Assembly (NCBI RefSeq): GCF_023159225.1
Contig: NC_063175.1
Span: 5,881,755 to 5,945,754, forward strand
Length of the DNA: 64,000 nucleotides
Direction: 5' to 3'
From: Perognathus longimembris pacificus
Taxonomy: Eukaryota > Chordata > Mammalia > Rodentia > Heteromyidae
The position numbers and the translations under genes are program-made. Every line of letters begins with the position of its first letter. The stretch's first letter is position 1. The notes under the pieces are model-generated. The model was not told the origin of the DNA and did not search any database. It worked only from the letters and a program-made list of their open reading frames with translations. This document shows positions 23,852 to 35,404 of the stretch, one piece after another.

Positions 23852-23904
23852 TTCGATGTAGCAGCACCCAACTCTTCAGAACTCTCTCGTTTTCCAGAAA
23901 GCCT

Positions 23905-24095
23905 CACTCTCTGCTTTTTTACTCAATGCTGGCAAACTACCATTTGAACCACCCCTCCATTTCCAGATTTTGGTTGGTTAAAGATAAGAGTCTAGTGTAC
24001 TTTTCTGCCCAGGCTGGCTTTGAACTGAAATCCTCAGATCTAGCCTCCAAATCAACTAGGATTGCAGGCATGAACTGGAGCCACCAGTGCCTAGC
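23905..24095 (-). mobile_element. B1/ID composite SINE, antisense, diverged
   Basis: 'actcaatgctggcaaactaccatttgaacc', the linker 'ttaaagataagagtctag', B1 'cccaggctggctttgaactg'. Confidence 0.75.
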
Positions 24096-24637
24096 AAGTT
24101 GATTATCTTCGCTGGTTTCTAAATCCACCTTTGGGTCCTTGGCAGTTCTAACTGCAGTAGGATAATTGTGACTAATTCTGACTGCTCAAATAGTAAAACT
24201 ACTCGTCAGAGGCAAGCAAGAGGCCTTGTGCTGAGTTAGTGCCAATACCCTAAACCTCTGCCAGCTCTGATATGAAAGATAAATGAGAAGTATTTTCCAC
24301 CTATCTGTCCTTGCTTTCCACAGAGAGAACTTTAAATCAAATTTTTAGCTTTCTGTCACTTGAGAGAATAATGTGAAGGACTTTTGGAAACAGAGCTATG
24401 ATTAAAGCTTGAGAAGGGCTGAGAACAGATAGGTGGAAGATGTGGGTTTATTTTTAATTGGGTTGGGATTTAAAATAAATAGCTGGGAACCAAAAAAGGA
24501 GGCAAGGCACTCTGCATTCTTAAGGGAAATAAGGTTTATATATTGGACAAAATCGTTTTCACCTCACAGATTTTTCCACATCACAGCAGAACTTGGTAGC
24601 CCACTCTTTGTCACTACAAAATACTAGGAAATAAAAT
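24096..24637. other. No gene recognised
   Basis: Unique-looking sequence. The short plus ORF 24433-24627 has no recognisable domain. Confidence 0.4.
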
Positions 24638-24962
24638 AAGTAATAACCGAGCTGGGCACTGGTGACTCCTACCCATAAATCATAGCTACTCAGGAGGCTG
24701 AGGTCTGTAGTTGAGGTTTGAAGCCGGTGTAGGCACAAAAATTTAAGAAATACCTATCTCCATCTCAGTATTAAAAAGCCAAAATAGTGGTAGAGTGCTA
24801 GCCTTGAGATAAAATGCAAAGCAAGATGAGGCCCTGAAGTCAAGCTCTAGTACAAGGAAGAAGGAAGGAAGGAAGAAAGGAAGGAAGGAAGGAAGGAAGA
24901 AAGGAAGGAAAAAAGGGAGAGAGGGAGGGAAAACAAAGGGAGAAAAAAGGTAACTAATAACC
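24638..24962 (+). mobile_element. B1/ID composite SINE with (GGAA)n tail and TSD
   Basis: A near-perfect TSD (aagtaataacc at 24638-24648, aactaataacc at 24952-24962) encloses a SINE plus an expanded (GGAA/AAAG)n tract at about 24855-24948. The microsatellite thus lies inside the insertion and derives from its A-rich tail. Confidence 0.85.
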
Positions 24963-25521
24963 AATCCATTTAAATAATATGGATCAGATATATTAAACCA
25001 TGCCAAAAATCTACTGGAATAAGAAGTAAAGAATACCAAGTTTAGAAAAGGAAATCATTTTACTGGGACCAAATGCCACAGCTCTTCTTCTGGAGGACAG
25101 TGGGTCTCTGTGGACACTAGGACATGGTCTCATGGTTTTAACTCATGTAGCAGGCAGTGAACTTCCCAAAGATCCACAGTGCTCCAGGGTCCAAGTGGCA
25201 TGGAAAAACAGAGTCTCAAGCACCAAATTGGCCCCACTCACAAGAGCCAGCAATAAGATTCCTCCTGAGCTCTGTGCTGTGGTGGAGCAGGGAGGGGCAT
25301 TGTGCTCTGGCTTTAAGTCCTCGCCATCACCTGCCTCACGTCCCGAGGGAAGTGATGCTTGCTGAGATGAATCATGCTCATTTTCTGTTTTCATCATAGC
25401 TTGCACAGATTTGTATTCATGATTGCCTGAGCTGATGGTGCAAGCCTATAGTATGTGTTCTAGTTCTGTGGCGGGGGGGGGGGGGGGTGGTAAATTTGTG
25501 CTTAGATGGTTTCATAAACTC
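24963..25521. other. No gene recognised; 15-G run
   Basis: Contains a run of 15 G at 25473-25487. The overlapping short ORFs on both strands at 25132-25406 have no recognisable domain. Confidence 0.4.
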
Positions 25522-25752
25522 AAAAGTGCCACAGTGGGGGCTGGGGATATAGCCTAGTGGCAAGAGTGCCTGCCTCGGATACACGAGGCCCTAGGTTCGA
25601 TTCCCCAGCACCACATATACAGAAAACGGCCAGAAGCGGCGCTGTGGCTCAAGTGGCAGAGTGCTAGCCTTGAGCGGGAAGAAGCCAGGGACAGTGCTCA
25701 GGCCCTGAGTCCAAGGCCCAGGACTGGCCAAAAAAAAAAAGTGCCACAGTGG
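25522..25752 (+). mobile_element. Young IDL-Geo-type SINE with 16-bp TSD
   Basis: The perfect TSD aaaagtgccacagtgg is at 25522-25537 and 25737-25752. The element is nearly identical to the 18.0-kb copy through both monomers, which suggests they come from the same recently active source subfamily. Confidence 0.96.
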
Positions 25753-25872
25753 ACTTTGATACCAACCTTTCTTTCCATAGATTGACATGTAGAATAGAAT
25801 TGGTTCTCCCAATTCTCAAACTCTGCATCCACTCATTCAAACAACTGAGGATCAAAATATTTGAGGGAAGAT

Positions 25873-26000
25873 AAACCAACTGAGGCATGGCAGCCCACGT
25901 CTGTCAACCCACTGCTCAGGAGTCTGAATTAGAATATCATGAGCTTGAGGCCTGCTTAGTCTACATAATGAGAAACCCTATCTTTAAAAACCAAACCAAA
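25873..26000 (+). mobile_element. B1-like SINE monomer
   Basis: 'gaggcatggcagcccacgtctg', 'aatatcatgagcttgaggcctgc', 'agaaaccctatcttt' and an AC-rich tail immediately before the next SINE. Confidence 0.65.
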
Positions 26001-26225
26001 GGGCTGGGAATATGGCCTAGTGGCAAGAGTGCTGGCCTTGTATACATGAAGCCCTGGGTTTGAGTCCTCAGCACCACATATATAGAAAACGGCCAGAAGT
26101 GGCTCTGTGGCTCAAGTGGCAGAGTGCTAGCTCTTAGCAAAAAGAAGCCAGGGACAGTGCTCAGGCCCTGAGTCCAAAGCCCAGGACTGGCAAAAGAAAA
26201 ACAAAACAAAAAAAAACACAAAAAA
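26001..26225 (+). mobile_element. IDL-Geo-type SINE
   Basis: Left monomer 'ggctgggaatatggcctagtggcaagagtg', right monomer 'gtggctcaagtggcagagtgctag', tail of AAAAC units. This is the older 'gggaatatggcctag' variant, also seen at 45.1 kb. It sits in the tail of the preceding B1, so its TSD is obscured by A-rich sequence. Confidence 0.9.
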
Positions 26226-26235
26226 ACAAAAAACA

Positions 26236-26610
26236 AATCCAGGTGCTGGTGGCTCACACCCTGTAATCCTAGCTACTCAGAAGGATGAGATCTGAGGATC
26301 ATGGTTCAAAGCCAGTCCAGGCAGAAAAGTTCCTGAGGCTTAAAAAAAATTTTTTTTATTGTTTCTGTAGAGTTGATATACAGAGGGGTTACAGTTAAAA
26401 GATGAACATCTGTGTTCTATGTGGGGTTAAAACCCATGACCCTAAGATTGAGTCTCATGCTCTACTGACTGGGTTAGCTAGGTGCCTTCTGAGATTCCTA
26501 TCTCCAATTAATCACAAAAAGTTAGAGTGAACCTGTGGCTCAAAGTGGCTTTGAGCACAAAAGCTCAGGGACAAAGCCCATACCCTGAGTTCAAGACCAA
26601 GAATAAAAAG
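26236..26610 (+). mobile_element. B1/ID composite SINE, split
   Basis: The B1 half at 26236-26340 ('aggtgctggtggctcacacc', 'gatctgaggatcatggttcaaagcc') and the linker plus ID half at 26497-26610 ('ctatctccaattaatcac', 'gagttcaagacc') are separated by the tRNA-like/L1 unit at 26341-26486. Confidence 0.85.
26341..26486 (-). pseudogene. tRNA-Lys-like/L1 3'-end chimeric retrosequence
   Basis: On the minus strand, about 26486-26413 reads like tRNA-Lys(CTT): 'tagct..cccagtcagtagagcatgagactc', then 'agggtcatgggtt' for the T arm. Bases at the anticodon position are missing ('gactcaatct'), and the acceptor stem no longer pairs well, so it is not functional. It continues through about 16 nt of unassigned sequence into the L1 3' end (26396-26358, antisense of 'acagaggggttacagtt') and a short A tail. 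Flanks tcctgaggct (26331-26340) and ttctgagatt (26487-26496) look like a decayed TSD. It could be a template-switch chimera or a tRNA-Lys-derived SINE with an L1-like tail. Confidence 0.65.
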
Positions 26611-27527
26611 AAATGAGGAGGGAGAGGAAGAGAGCAACTAGATCTTTTTTTCTTGTCATTATCCTCCAAACAACATATCAAACCAATTATTCATATAGCA
26701 TTTACATTGTGTGAGGAATTACCAGAAATCTAGAGATGATTTAAACATTAAGGAAGATACTCCTTGGTTCTGTACATAGAGGTAAATACCATACCATTTT
26801 ATATAAAGGAATGAAGGGTCTATAGACTTCAGTATTTGTGAGGACCAGAGAAACAATCCCCATGGGTACCAAGGGATTGTATTTTTCTTCAGACTCTATA
26901 ATACATATTTTAAACCATATAAGACACTTTTCAGAAATTCATGCTAAGTCAAATATGATCAGATGTGGTCAGCAGTCTCCATGAACCAAGGTGACACAGT
27001 GTGCTAGTGCCTGACTGACAAGTTGCAGGGTACAGAACTAACTGGCTGAAAACCTGTAGTCTTTTGAGGAGGGTGCATCCACCCGCTGCTTGTTTACCCT
27101 CAAGGTACAGAGTACAGCAAATTTAGAATTGTCTATGGGAGAAGAAAGGTGGCTGAGAAGTCCTTGCTGCCAAAGAGAAGTGAGGCACGCCATTCAAGAG
27201 GAAATGGAAGATCCAGATTATCCACATTTGATCTGGATGGTGAAATTGACTGGCACATGCCTTCTTCATTTGATAAAGCTCTTGAGCAACTGCTCTGGAC
27301 CAGGCATTGGGTAGGTCCTGGCAGCAGGGAGAACTTGATTCAGATCACTTGAGGCAGCATAGGGTAGGAAAGCAATCACATAAACAAAAGGGTTATCACA
27401 TAATTAGTGTGAAACAAAGCTTACATAAGATATGAGGATGCCCAGGGCCCGGCACTGTTATCAGCAGAAGCTGGAGGAAAGACCCTAATTCTCCCAGAGT
27501 ATTCAAATCAAGAGTTACTGGAGTAAG
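26611..27527. other. No gene recognised
   Basis: Unique-looking sequence. Two overlapping plus ORFs at 27090-27352 in different frames have no recognisable domain. Confidence 0.4.
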
Positions 27528-27840
27528 CCAAGCCTGGAGGCTCAGCCTGAAATTCAAGGATCATGTTTTGAGGCCAGACAAGGCACAAAGTTCACAAGAC
27601 CATTTCAGCCAATGGCTGGGAGTGTGGTGCATGCCTGGGACCCAGCCCCTGGGGTGCCCTGTCATGCACATTTCCTCTCCAGAGACATGGGGAAAGGTAT
27701 AAGATCACAGGTCAGGCGGGTCTAGGCATAAAGGGAGACTCTACCTTGAAAATAACCAAAACGTAGGAAGGGGCTGAGATATGGCTGAGACAGCAGAGTA
27801 CCTGCCTAGCGAGAATGAGACCTTAGCACCATCAAAACAA
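27528..27840 (+). mobile_element. B1-dimer plus ID SINE (MEN-like layout)
   Basis: First B1-like unit 'gccaagcctggaggctcagcctg', second 'gggagtgtggtgcatgcctggg', then ID-like 'ggctgagatatggctgagacagcagag' with a tail of AAAAC type. Confidence 0.7.
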
Positions 27841-28853
27841 AGTGAAAGATACACAGAAATAGGAGAATGGCATGATCAGAGTCCGTCTGTTTTTATGACA
27901 CCATGTGCTTCTGTAGCCCCCTACTCCTTCCTTGGGTGTTTTCTCCTTACCCAAGGAGGGAACCCCACAAGCAGCGAGCCTCGACAGCCCAGTAAGGCCC
28001 TATTATGGCTTCCAATCCTCCTTCAGTGCCTCTGAAGAGATGGATGAGTTAACTGGGACAAATGGGTCAATCCCAATGATATAATGGGTATTTTATCCTT
28101 TGTCTCTAGGACAAAGTATATTTTAATAGGACCCTCAAATCCTTGACTGAACAGATACACTAAGGTGAGGGTGGCAAGTTGTCAGAGAAAGTATCTGAGA
28201 CCAGTTGGTTCTCTTGGAACATCTTAAATAATAGTACATATGCAGATGGTTCATCAATCAAATGAAGTTATAAAAAGTTTATCCCAAACCAGAAAAAAAA
28301 GTTCCCATTTAAAACCATGGAGCTCATACACTCATTAGCATAGTATATTTTTATTTCTCTAAAGAATTTCTGAGAAGGCCTTTGATGTATCAAGTATTAA
28401 GCCTTTGATGTATCAAATCCTATATGCCCGGAGGGATTAGTTCTGATTAGAAATTTCTAGTCTCTGTTCTATCATTGCCCAGCCTTTAATGACTTGTGTA
28501 TCCTTTCATTAAGAAGCAAATGGCAGCTGGCATTCTTCAGGGGAGGGGCCAAGGTTGGCAGGGCCACAGTGTGAGTCTATCCATCCAAGACATTTTAGTT
28601 CCGGTCTGTTGAGGAGACAATGGAGGAAGGCGAAAACGTATCTCAGGGTCCTTGTACACAGTATTTTCTCCTTGTCGTTCCATGTGTTCTTTAAAGATGA
28701 GCCAAGCTTCTGTGTCTCTAGTTCCTCAAAAGGCCACTGTCAGTCTCTCAGGAAGAAAGGGTTGTGGTCTTCAGGTGTTTAATGGCCTTTCACTAAGGCA
28801 GTTGGGCATTTCAACAGAGAAAAAGCAAAGGACTTTTCTAAGGCCAGTTTCTT
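27841..28853. other. No gene recognised; 21-bp tandem duplication
   Basis: Unique-looking. At 28380-28421 the phrase 'gcctttgatgtatcaa' occurs twice, 22 bp apart. ORFs at 28555-28987 run into a CT microsatellite and are not supported. Confidence 0.4.
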
Positions 28854-28966
28854 TTATTTTTCTCTTCTCTCTTCTCTTCCTTTATCTTTTCTTCCCTTTC
28901 CTTCCTCTCTCTGTGTCTCTCTGTCTCTGTCTCTGTCTTTCTGTCTCTGTCTATGTCTCTCTCTCT
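28854..28966. repeat. CT/CTGT-rich simple repeat
   Basis: Pyrimidine run with TCTC and CTGTCT units, next to the 3' end of the antisense SINE that follows. Confidence 0.85.
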
Positions 28967-29195
28967 GGTGCTGGTACTGGGGCTTGAACTCAATACCTTG
29001 CACTCTCACTTGGTCTTTCCACTCAAGGCTTGTGCTCTACCACTTGAGCTACATCTCCATTTCCAGATCTTCACTGATTAATTGGAGATGAGTCTTGTGG
29101 ACTTTTCTGCCTGGGAATGCTTCAAACCATCATCTCCAGATCTCAGCCTCATGAGTAGCTAGTATCATGGGCATAGGCTACCAGCACTCAGCTTT
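28967..29195 (-). mobile_element. B1/ID composite SINE, antisense
   Basis: 'ggtactggggcttgaactc', 'caaggcttgtgctctaccacttgagctac', the linker 'ttggagatgagtcttgtgg', B1 'cctcatgagtagctagtatcatgg'. The adjoining pyrimidine repeat occupies its tail position. Confidence 0.85.
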
Positions 29196-30474
29196 AAGGT
29201 CATAATGTGTCATGGATGAGCTCCCTCTGTGGCAGGGGAGCATTTGTGACAGTGTCTGAAGAAGCACCACTGGGCAAGTCCCTGACACTGAGCCTTTTGT
29301 CCTTTGTATGATAGGTCTTGGTTCATCTGCTATCTTAACTCTTTAAATGGGTTTTTTCAGTGATTATGACTTTATGTAGTATTTACACTGGACAAAGAAG
29401 AAAAGAGGAGGAAAGAAAAGAAAAAAATGATCTTTATAGGGAAAGGCTCTAATAAATCTCCCTGTAATCTGGTGAGCCAGTATCAGAGATCTGATAGTGG
29501 TAGTCCTCTGGGCTCCCATGTACAGAAAGCAAAAGCCAAGGTGATTTCAGCCATTGGCCACTTCCGGTGACAGCTGAAGCCCTGGGACCAATCAGCAGCT
29601 TGCTGAAGCAGAAGCAGAGGCCTTTGGCTAATCAGGGGCAGTAACTCCCAGTTTTTCTTCCCAGGGCTTTGGTTATTTTGAGAGTGATCTATTAAGCCAC
29701 TTGAGTTTGTGGCTCACCAGATGTACCTGCAAAGATCTGGTTGTTCCTTGTGGCCTGTGCTCCAGAGAGGCAGATAATTGTTTTCCTACAGGTGAACTCT
29801 AGGAAAGGGGTGTCCCAGGACTTGGGTACCTTAGGTGTTAAGACTGATTAAAATACTCTTTAAAAGTACCTTAGGTGTTAAGATTGATTAAAATACCCTT
29901 TAAAAGTACACTAGGGCTTTGTGTGGTACTTTGAACCTGCTCTGCTGTGGTGAGGAAGTAGTACTCTGCCAGACACACTGCCATGTCTCCTGTGCCTGCA
30001 CCAACAGTGACTACCAGTGCTCTCCACCACTCACTAGTATCTACGACCACATGGCTTTACTGCTCTTCTCTGTCATAAGATGTCTCATAAGGTGGTTATT
30101 GTGAAGACTAAATTTGAATGTGTTTTGAAGGGATGACAGGTTGCTGAGCCAAGGTAAATGGCCAATGCAGGTGATTGGTAAGTCTCCATACTATTCATTG
30201 GTGGACAGAGAGGCATAGTCAATCTCCTTGGGAAAGTGCTGAGTGGTGTAAACGTGCCCAACATGGAAGGAGGTGACCAAGATTTGAGAGCTGGTTCTCG
30301 ACTTTAGGCTCAGTTGTAGACCATTTTGTCTACCACATCCAAACTTAAATCTCCAGTGTTGTGGGATTCAGAAGACCATTAGCATAGGATCTTCATGCTG
30401 AAATTCTCATGTCTATGTCAGAAGAAACACCAGAGAGATTGTTTTCTAGCTTCTGTTCTTGACCATGTGTCTCC
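29196..30474. other. No gene recognised; 40-bp tandem duplication
   Basis: Unique-looking sequence. The tandem duplication at 29826-29905 is listed separately. Confidence 0.4.
29826..29905. repeat. Tandem duplication, 40 bp x 2
   Basis: Two adjacent 40-bp units begin gtaccttaggtgttaaga and end ctttaaaa, with only a few differences (for example actga/attga). Confidence 0.9.
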
Positions 30475-31210
30475 ATCCATCTTCTGTTATTATAACAATA
30501 TGTTAGAAGCCGAATTCTTTCATACAGAAATGAGATTTATTTAGTTCACAGCTTCATAGTTCTAAGAGTAAGGCAGCTTCTGCATGGCTCTTGAGAAGGA
30601 TTTCTAGTCACATCACAACACAGAGGAATGTGCCACGGCAGGAACACAAGTAGAAGGGAGAAATCGTATGGTGCAACAGGAAGCAAGAGAGCAGGGGGAT
30701 CTAGGCTCACCTTTCTACAAACCATTCTTATAGGCACTAACTCCCCACCATGAGACCTAACCCAGCCTAGGAAACCAGCATTAATCCACTCTGGGAAATA
30801 TATTCTCTGCTCACCTTCTACTAGGTCCCACTTTTTAAAAGTTCCATTAGCTGCAGTGCACTGGTGGCTTCACATCTATAATCCTAACTGCTCAGGAGAC
30901 TAAGAACTAGGGATCACAGTTAAAAGCTCATCCATACAACTTTGAGAGATACTTATCTCCAATTAACTAGCAATGAAGCACACTAGGGGAGGGGTGGTTA
31001 AAGTGGTAGAGTATCAGCTTTGAGTGAAAAAGGTAAGCAAAAGCATGACATCTTGAGTTCAAGCCCCAGAACTGGCATGCACATGCGTGCATGTGTGCAC
31101 ATACACACACATGTTCTACTACTTCAGTCCATTATACTGGGAACCACGTTTCTAACAGACAAGCCTTTGCAGGGTGCACTGAAACCTTATCCAAACCATA
31201 GCACCACAGG
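30475..31210 (-). mobile_element. MaLR-type LTR, antisense, split by a SINE
   Basis: Inverted MST/MLT-like LTR: 'cttctgttattataacaatatg', 'agatttatttagttcacagcttc', 'ggagaaatcgtatggtgcaacaggaagcaagagagc', 'attaatccactctggga', 'ctaggtcccactttttaaaagttcc'. It resumes after the SINE with 'ccattatactgggaaccacg' and ends at 'ccaaaccatagcac'. The two halves join in the expected order. Confidence 0.75.
30850..31111 (+). mobile_element. B1/ID composite SINE inserted in the LTR
   Basis: 'gtgcactggtggcttcacatc', the linker 'acttatctccaattaactagc', ID half 'aagtggtagagtatcagc', B box 'gagttcaagcc', tail of alternating CA/TG. Confidence 0.85.
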
Positions 31211-31211
31211 T

Positions 31212-31412
31212 AGCTGCATGGAGAATACACCCACCTGCCACCCAAGAAGAGGAGGGCCTTCACCCATGCAGAACCTCCCAGCATTTTAATCTTGGGCTTT
31301 CCAGTCTCCAGAAAAAAAACAACACAAAACAAAACTGTGCGAACTCAGTATCTGCTCTGTAAGGCACCAGTCTGAGGCATATTGTTATAGCAGCCAGAGC
31401 TGTCTAACACAG
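31212..31412 (+). mobile_element. Possible MaLR LTR 3' fragment, sense
   Basis: The end block 'gaggcatattgttatagcagccagagctgtctaacac' matches the 3' end of sense MaLR LTRs ('gtattttgttatagcagcc...gactaagac'). The preceding 'cttgggctttccagtctccag' also fits. It abuts the inverted LTR tail to tail. Confidence 0.55.
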
Positions 31413-33814
31413 ATAGGTAGCTCTATTGTTTACCCAAGGTGCTGGTTTATACCTGAAACTAAGAGCCTGTAATAATCCCATAATCAAAGGGAATTTCTTC
31501 AATGTAATGGAATAATGAAGAACACCTTTTGGGAATTGCTAGGGAGCAAACTAAAGCTCTTAAAATAAATTCTTATACAATCAAATGACAAAGCATCTGC
31601 CTCCAGTGGTCTTCAGTGCTACCCAGGACCTTATGTGGAATGTGAGGTGACAGCTACAGGAGCCAGCTGTGCCATGTGCTCCCAGAATGCATTTCTCCAT
31701 CCTCAGGAGGCATGAGGCACCTGGGCCCCACGCTCGTGAGCCGCAGGATGAGGGTGAGCACGCACAGTGCTGTAACGATGTCTTAACCCTGGTCCCGAGA
31801 CTCACAGAAAGAAAGCTTCTCCCAGTGGTGGCCCCTAACAAATAACATGGGGCCCCACTGCTGCCAGCCTCCGGCTTGTTTACAGCTTAGCCTAAGTATT
31901 TAGCCTAAGTCAAACCAAAGAAATGAGAGAGAAGACAGACTTCAAACAAATCCCTGGTCTTCCATTTAGGAATACTGAAAGAAACACGAAGGCCCAGCCT
32001 ACTCAGCCAGCTCTGTGCTTGGGCCTTCAGTGATACTAGTGAGCAGCCTGGGCTGTTGAGGCCCACATCCCCCATCCCCCATCCTAGGATTTGTAGAAGT
32101 GTGCCCCCTTTCTAGCATGACAGAGGCAGCTCTTCACAATGCAGGTAGAGCATAGCTCAGCTGCTCTTTGGGGCTTTCTTCCAAAGAGACCAAGCCAAGG
32201 AGGGTTCATCATCACAGCACAGGCATCTTGTTTGTTTGCTTAATTTTATTTTGGAGTTAGCATACATTTGTAATATGAAAAGGTTTCACTGTGGTATTAC
32301 TACTCATCAATAGTTCAGGCATCTCTATTTAGGGGATGCGTGCTGCTCCCATAAAATCAGGGCAGTGCAGAGCAAGTCCTAGATCCTTTCCTTGGCGGGA
32401 ACCCTGCAACATCATTATTACTAGAGAAGGGAGAGCCTGACTTGACTATGAATGCCAAGCCTCTTCAGACACTTGTGCCTTGAACTTATCCAGAGAACTA
32501 AGAAGCGGGGCCCATTGCATTAAATGTCCTCATGATCAGCCCTGACCGCACTGATTTGCTTGTGTCACTTCAAAGCCATCACCTCAAGCACAAGCTGCCT
32601 TGTCAGACCTGGCCATTTGGCAAAACCTGCATTCTCATTTTTCTCTGTTGCTAGTCTTTGCCTAGGGTTTTTGATGGTTTGTTCTGCAAAGGTGCAATTT
32701 TACATCTCTGTCTATATGATACAATTTTGCCTATGAGTTTGGGTGTGGCAGGTGATATATTCCATTACCAGATAATTCAGAAAGGCATATGAATTTTCTA
32801 GAACTCACTTTCTTCTCTGGAAGTAGATCCTAGGGCAAAGTGTTGTCCTCTAAGGAATTATAAAATATGGTTGCTATAGAATTAATGAGATTCCACTCTG
32901 GGTTTGTGGTGACCAGTAACCTTTTCTGACTTACAGCCTATGATCTGTAACCTTCTTAATTTAAGCATTTGACCTTGAGGGTAGTTATTATTCTTCCTGA
33001 TCTTACAGAGCCCTTTGCATGGTCCTGGTACAGCCCACAAATTTTCACCACGAGAGCATAAAAATTCCAAGAGTTTGTCAGTGTTTTAAATACAAATCCA
33101 TTGCATGCTTTCATACAGCTTTTTTTTTTAACTTCAGATAAAGTGTTTTACCTGTAAGAGTAAAAAGCCCTCAAATACAATGTTTGACTCTAAAGAAGTG
33201 AAAATACTTATCAATTATTATGAATTAGTCAGGACAGGATAGGATATGCTGTGGTAACAAAAGCTCTCAAATCTCAGAGCCTCTTTCCACCAGTGTGGTT
33301 TTCCACTGCCTCTAAAGGGAGTGCTCCTCTCCATCACTCAAGTCCCTAGGTTGTTAGAGGCACCATCACACTGACCTCTTGGTTCCAGTGTTCACTGTAG
33401 GTGAACTCATTTTGTAGGTGTCATTTTGTAGGTCAGATGACCTGACACTTGTTGCTTCTGTTTTTATCCATGCAGGTCCTTATTGTAAGTCATCTAGGAA
33501 TCATGGCCTTCTGTGTTACACTGGAGAAAATGTGATGGCCATGACCACTAAGGTTCACTGCATTAACAGCACCAGCTCTGGGATGTTAATATACAAGTTG
33601 CTAGGACCACTAGTAATTCCCTATACCGGAAGATCAGTTTTCTGTGGAGAAAAGGGAAACATGGAAAGACAGGGAAGTTTTTGTTTTCATGTATATAAGT
33701 TACAGTATGCTAAAGGCTGTAGTGAAAATATTACCATAAGCTTATCGGCTTCAAATACAAAAGTAAACCAGATTGGGAAGATTGAGAAAAGTTAACAAAG
33801 TGGGTAACACTTGA
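31413..33814. other. No gene recognised; possible ancient L2 and LTR scraps
   Basis: Relatively repeat-poor. About 32560-32620 loosely resembles an L2 3' end ('gtcacttcaaagccatcacctc'), and 33235-33400 resembles an old LTR ('ggataggatatgctgtggtaacaaa'). A 125-codon plus ORF (33418-33795) has no recognisable domain and starts inside a small direct repeat ('cattttgtaggt' twice). Confidence 0.4.
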
Positions 33815-33982
33815 GCTAGGTCTTTGGGAGGGGGGCAGTGTTACTGGTCCTGGGGCTTGAACTCAGGGCCTGAGTGCTGTCTCTGAGCTTTTTTGCTTAA
33901 GGTTAGTGCTCTTCTATTTGAGCCACAACTCAAGTTAATTGGTATAAGAGTCTCATACTTTTCTGCCTTTGCGCTAGGTCTT
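33815..33982 (-). mobile_element. Truncated B1/ID composite SINE with TSD
   Basis: The short duplication gctaggtctt is at about 33815-33824 and 33973-33982. The antisense insert has 'ggtcctggggcttgaactcagggcctgag' and the linker 'ggtataagagtctcatac' but lacks the B1 head, so it is 5' truncated. Confidence 0.75.
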
Positions 33983-35404
33983 AAATAAAAAAAATAGTAC
34001 ATCTCTTATGAACACACTGAAGTCTCATATGAGAACTTTCCTCAGTCGATGCTCTATTGAGGCTTGTTTTAGCTCTATAGGCCTCTTGACCAAGATCCAG
34101 CGTTCTCTGCTTCTTCAGTGCAAGAGACACACTTGAACTTCAGAAGAACCAGATGAGCATCATTGTCTCGCTGGTAAGAGCTGACATTGTGACCAAGGAG
34201 GACAGTGGGAAGCTGGGAAGAGCCCAGGACATACAGACGGAAGGTGTACAGAGGTGACTTTTGATCTACTTTCAATGTGAAATCAGAACATGAAGACTTG
34301 TAAAGATTGTGATATTGTTGCATGAAGAACCATCTGGGAGATGTTGTTTAGAGGCCACAATTTTGGAAATCCTGAGCTACTCCAGAAGTGAAAAGCAATA
34401 GAGGAGCAGACTATGTTAAAGAAGATATTCTTAGAAAAGATGAGGCTTGTCGTTGCCAATACAAAAATATAGCAAGTAACATGTACTTTCAATCTTACTT
34501 ACTGCAAGCCTCCATCCAAATTCATAGTAGATTATGATTTCAGTAATGACAATAATAGCTAAGAAGAATCTGTATGTAACAAGTGTGACTCTAGGCACTT
34601 AGCAGTTTTAAGTGTGAATTGTGATTCACACTCAGTGTTACAGGAACTACCAATATCTTTCAAATTAAATTACAAATAATTTGGGTCACAATCACTGCCA
34701 TCTATGGAGCTAGAATTGGCTTAATCACTACTGGCCAGTTACTTCATCAAAGAGGCCTACATAGTAATGTCCCTCAGAAGCTTCTCTGATGGAACTCGGA
34801 GACCTTCTGGGCTAGTACACACATGGGACATACCCAGAGTGGCTCAGAATCTCTGAGCCTGCCTCCTAACCTGCCCTGTGTTTCCTCCTCTCACTGTAGC
34901 TGGGTTACAATTTCCCAATAATGTAGTAAGTGAACTGTTTTCCTGAGTCCATTGGACCATTCTTGGAAATGATCAGATCTGAGGAGGGAAGCCTAGGGAT
35001 TGTGATTTATAGCTCAGGGCACCTGATTTACTCTGAAGCAGTCCTGGAGGACGAGGCCTGTAAAATATATCTCTATCTCCAGGAAGATGGCATCCAAATT
35101 GAGTAAAATTTTAAGGACACTGGCATTTTATTGAAAGCTGAATTTAAATGTTATTGGGGGATAAAAAAAAATCTCACATTTTTTGCCACCGCATTTCATG
35201 AGAGTATTAAAAGAGAAGCACATTGCTTCACTTTCAAATGGGGTGCATGATGTCTGAGGCTCTCCAGGCTGATTGCCCTGAATCAGTTATGAGCCCTTTC
35301 TAAGCTGGGGTGGCGGGGGGGAGGAGGAAGAAAGGAGAAAGCAAGTGAAGGGATGCTAATGGCTTTTGCAAAGATTGGCAAGTAGATGACCTCTATCTTA
35401 GTTT
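33983..35404. other. No gene recognised; possible MIR and MER5 scraps
   Basis: About 34550-34660 resembles an antisense MIR ('aataatagctaagaagaatctg', 'ctctaggcacttagcag'). About 34990-35050 weakly resembles MER5. Otherwise unique-looking. Confidence 0.4.

Noticed and set aside
33418..33795. 125-codon plus-strand ORF
   Set aside because: No recognisable family, no supporting splice or promoter context, and it begins in a short direct repeat. Chance ORFs of this size are expected in 64 kb.
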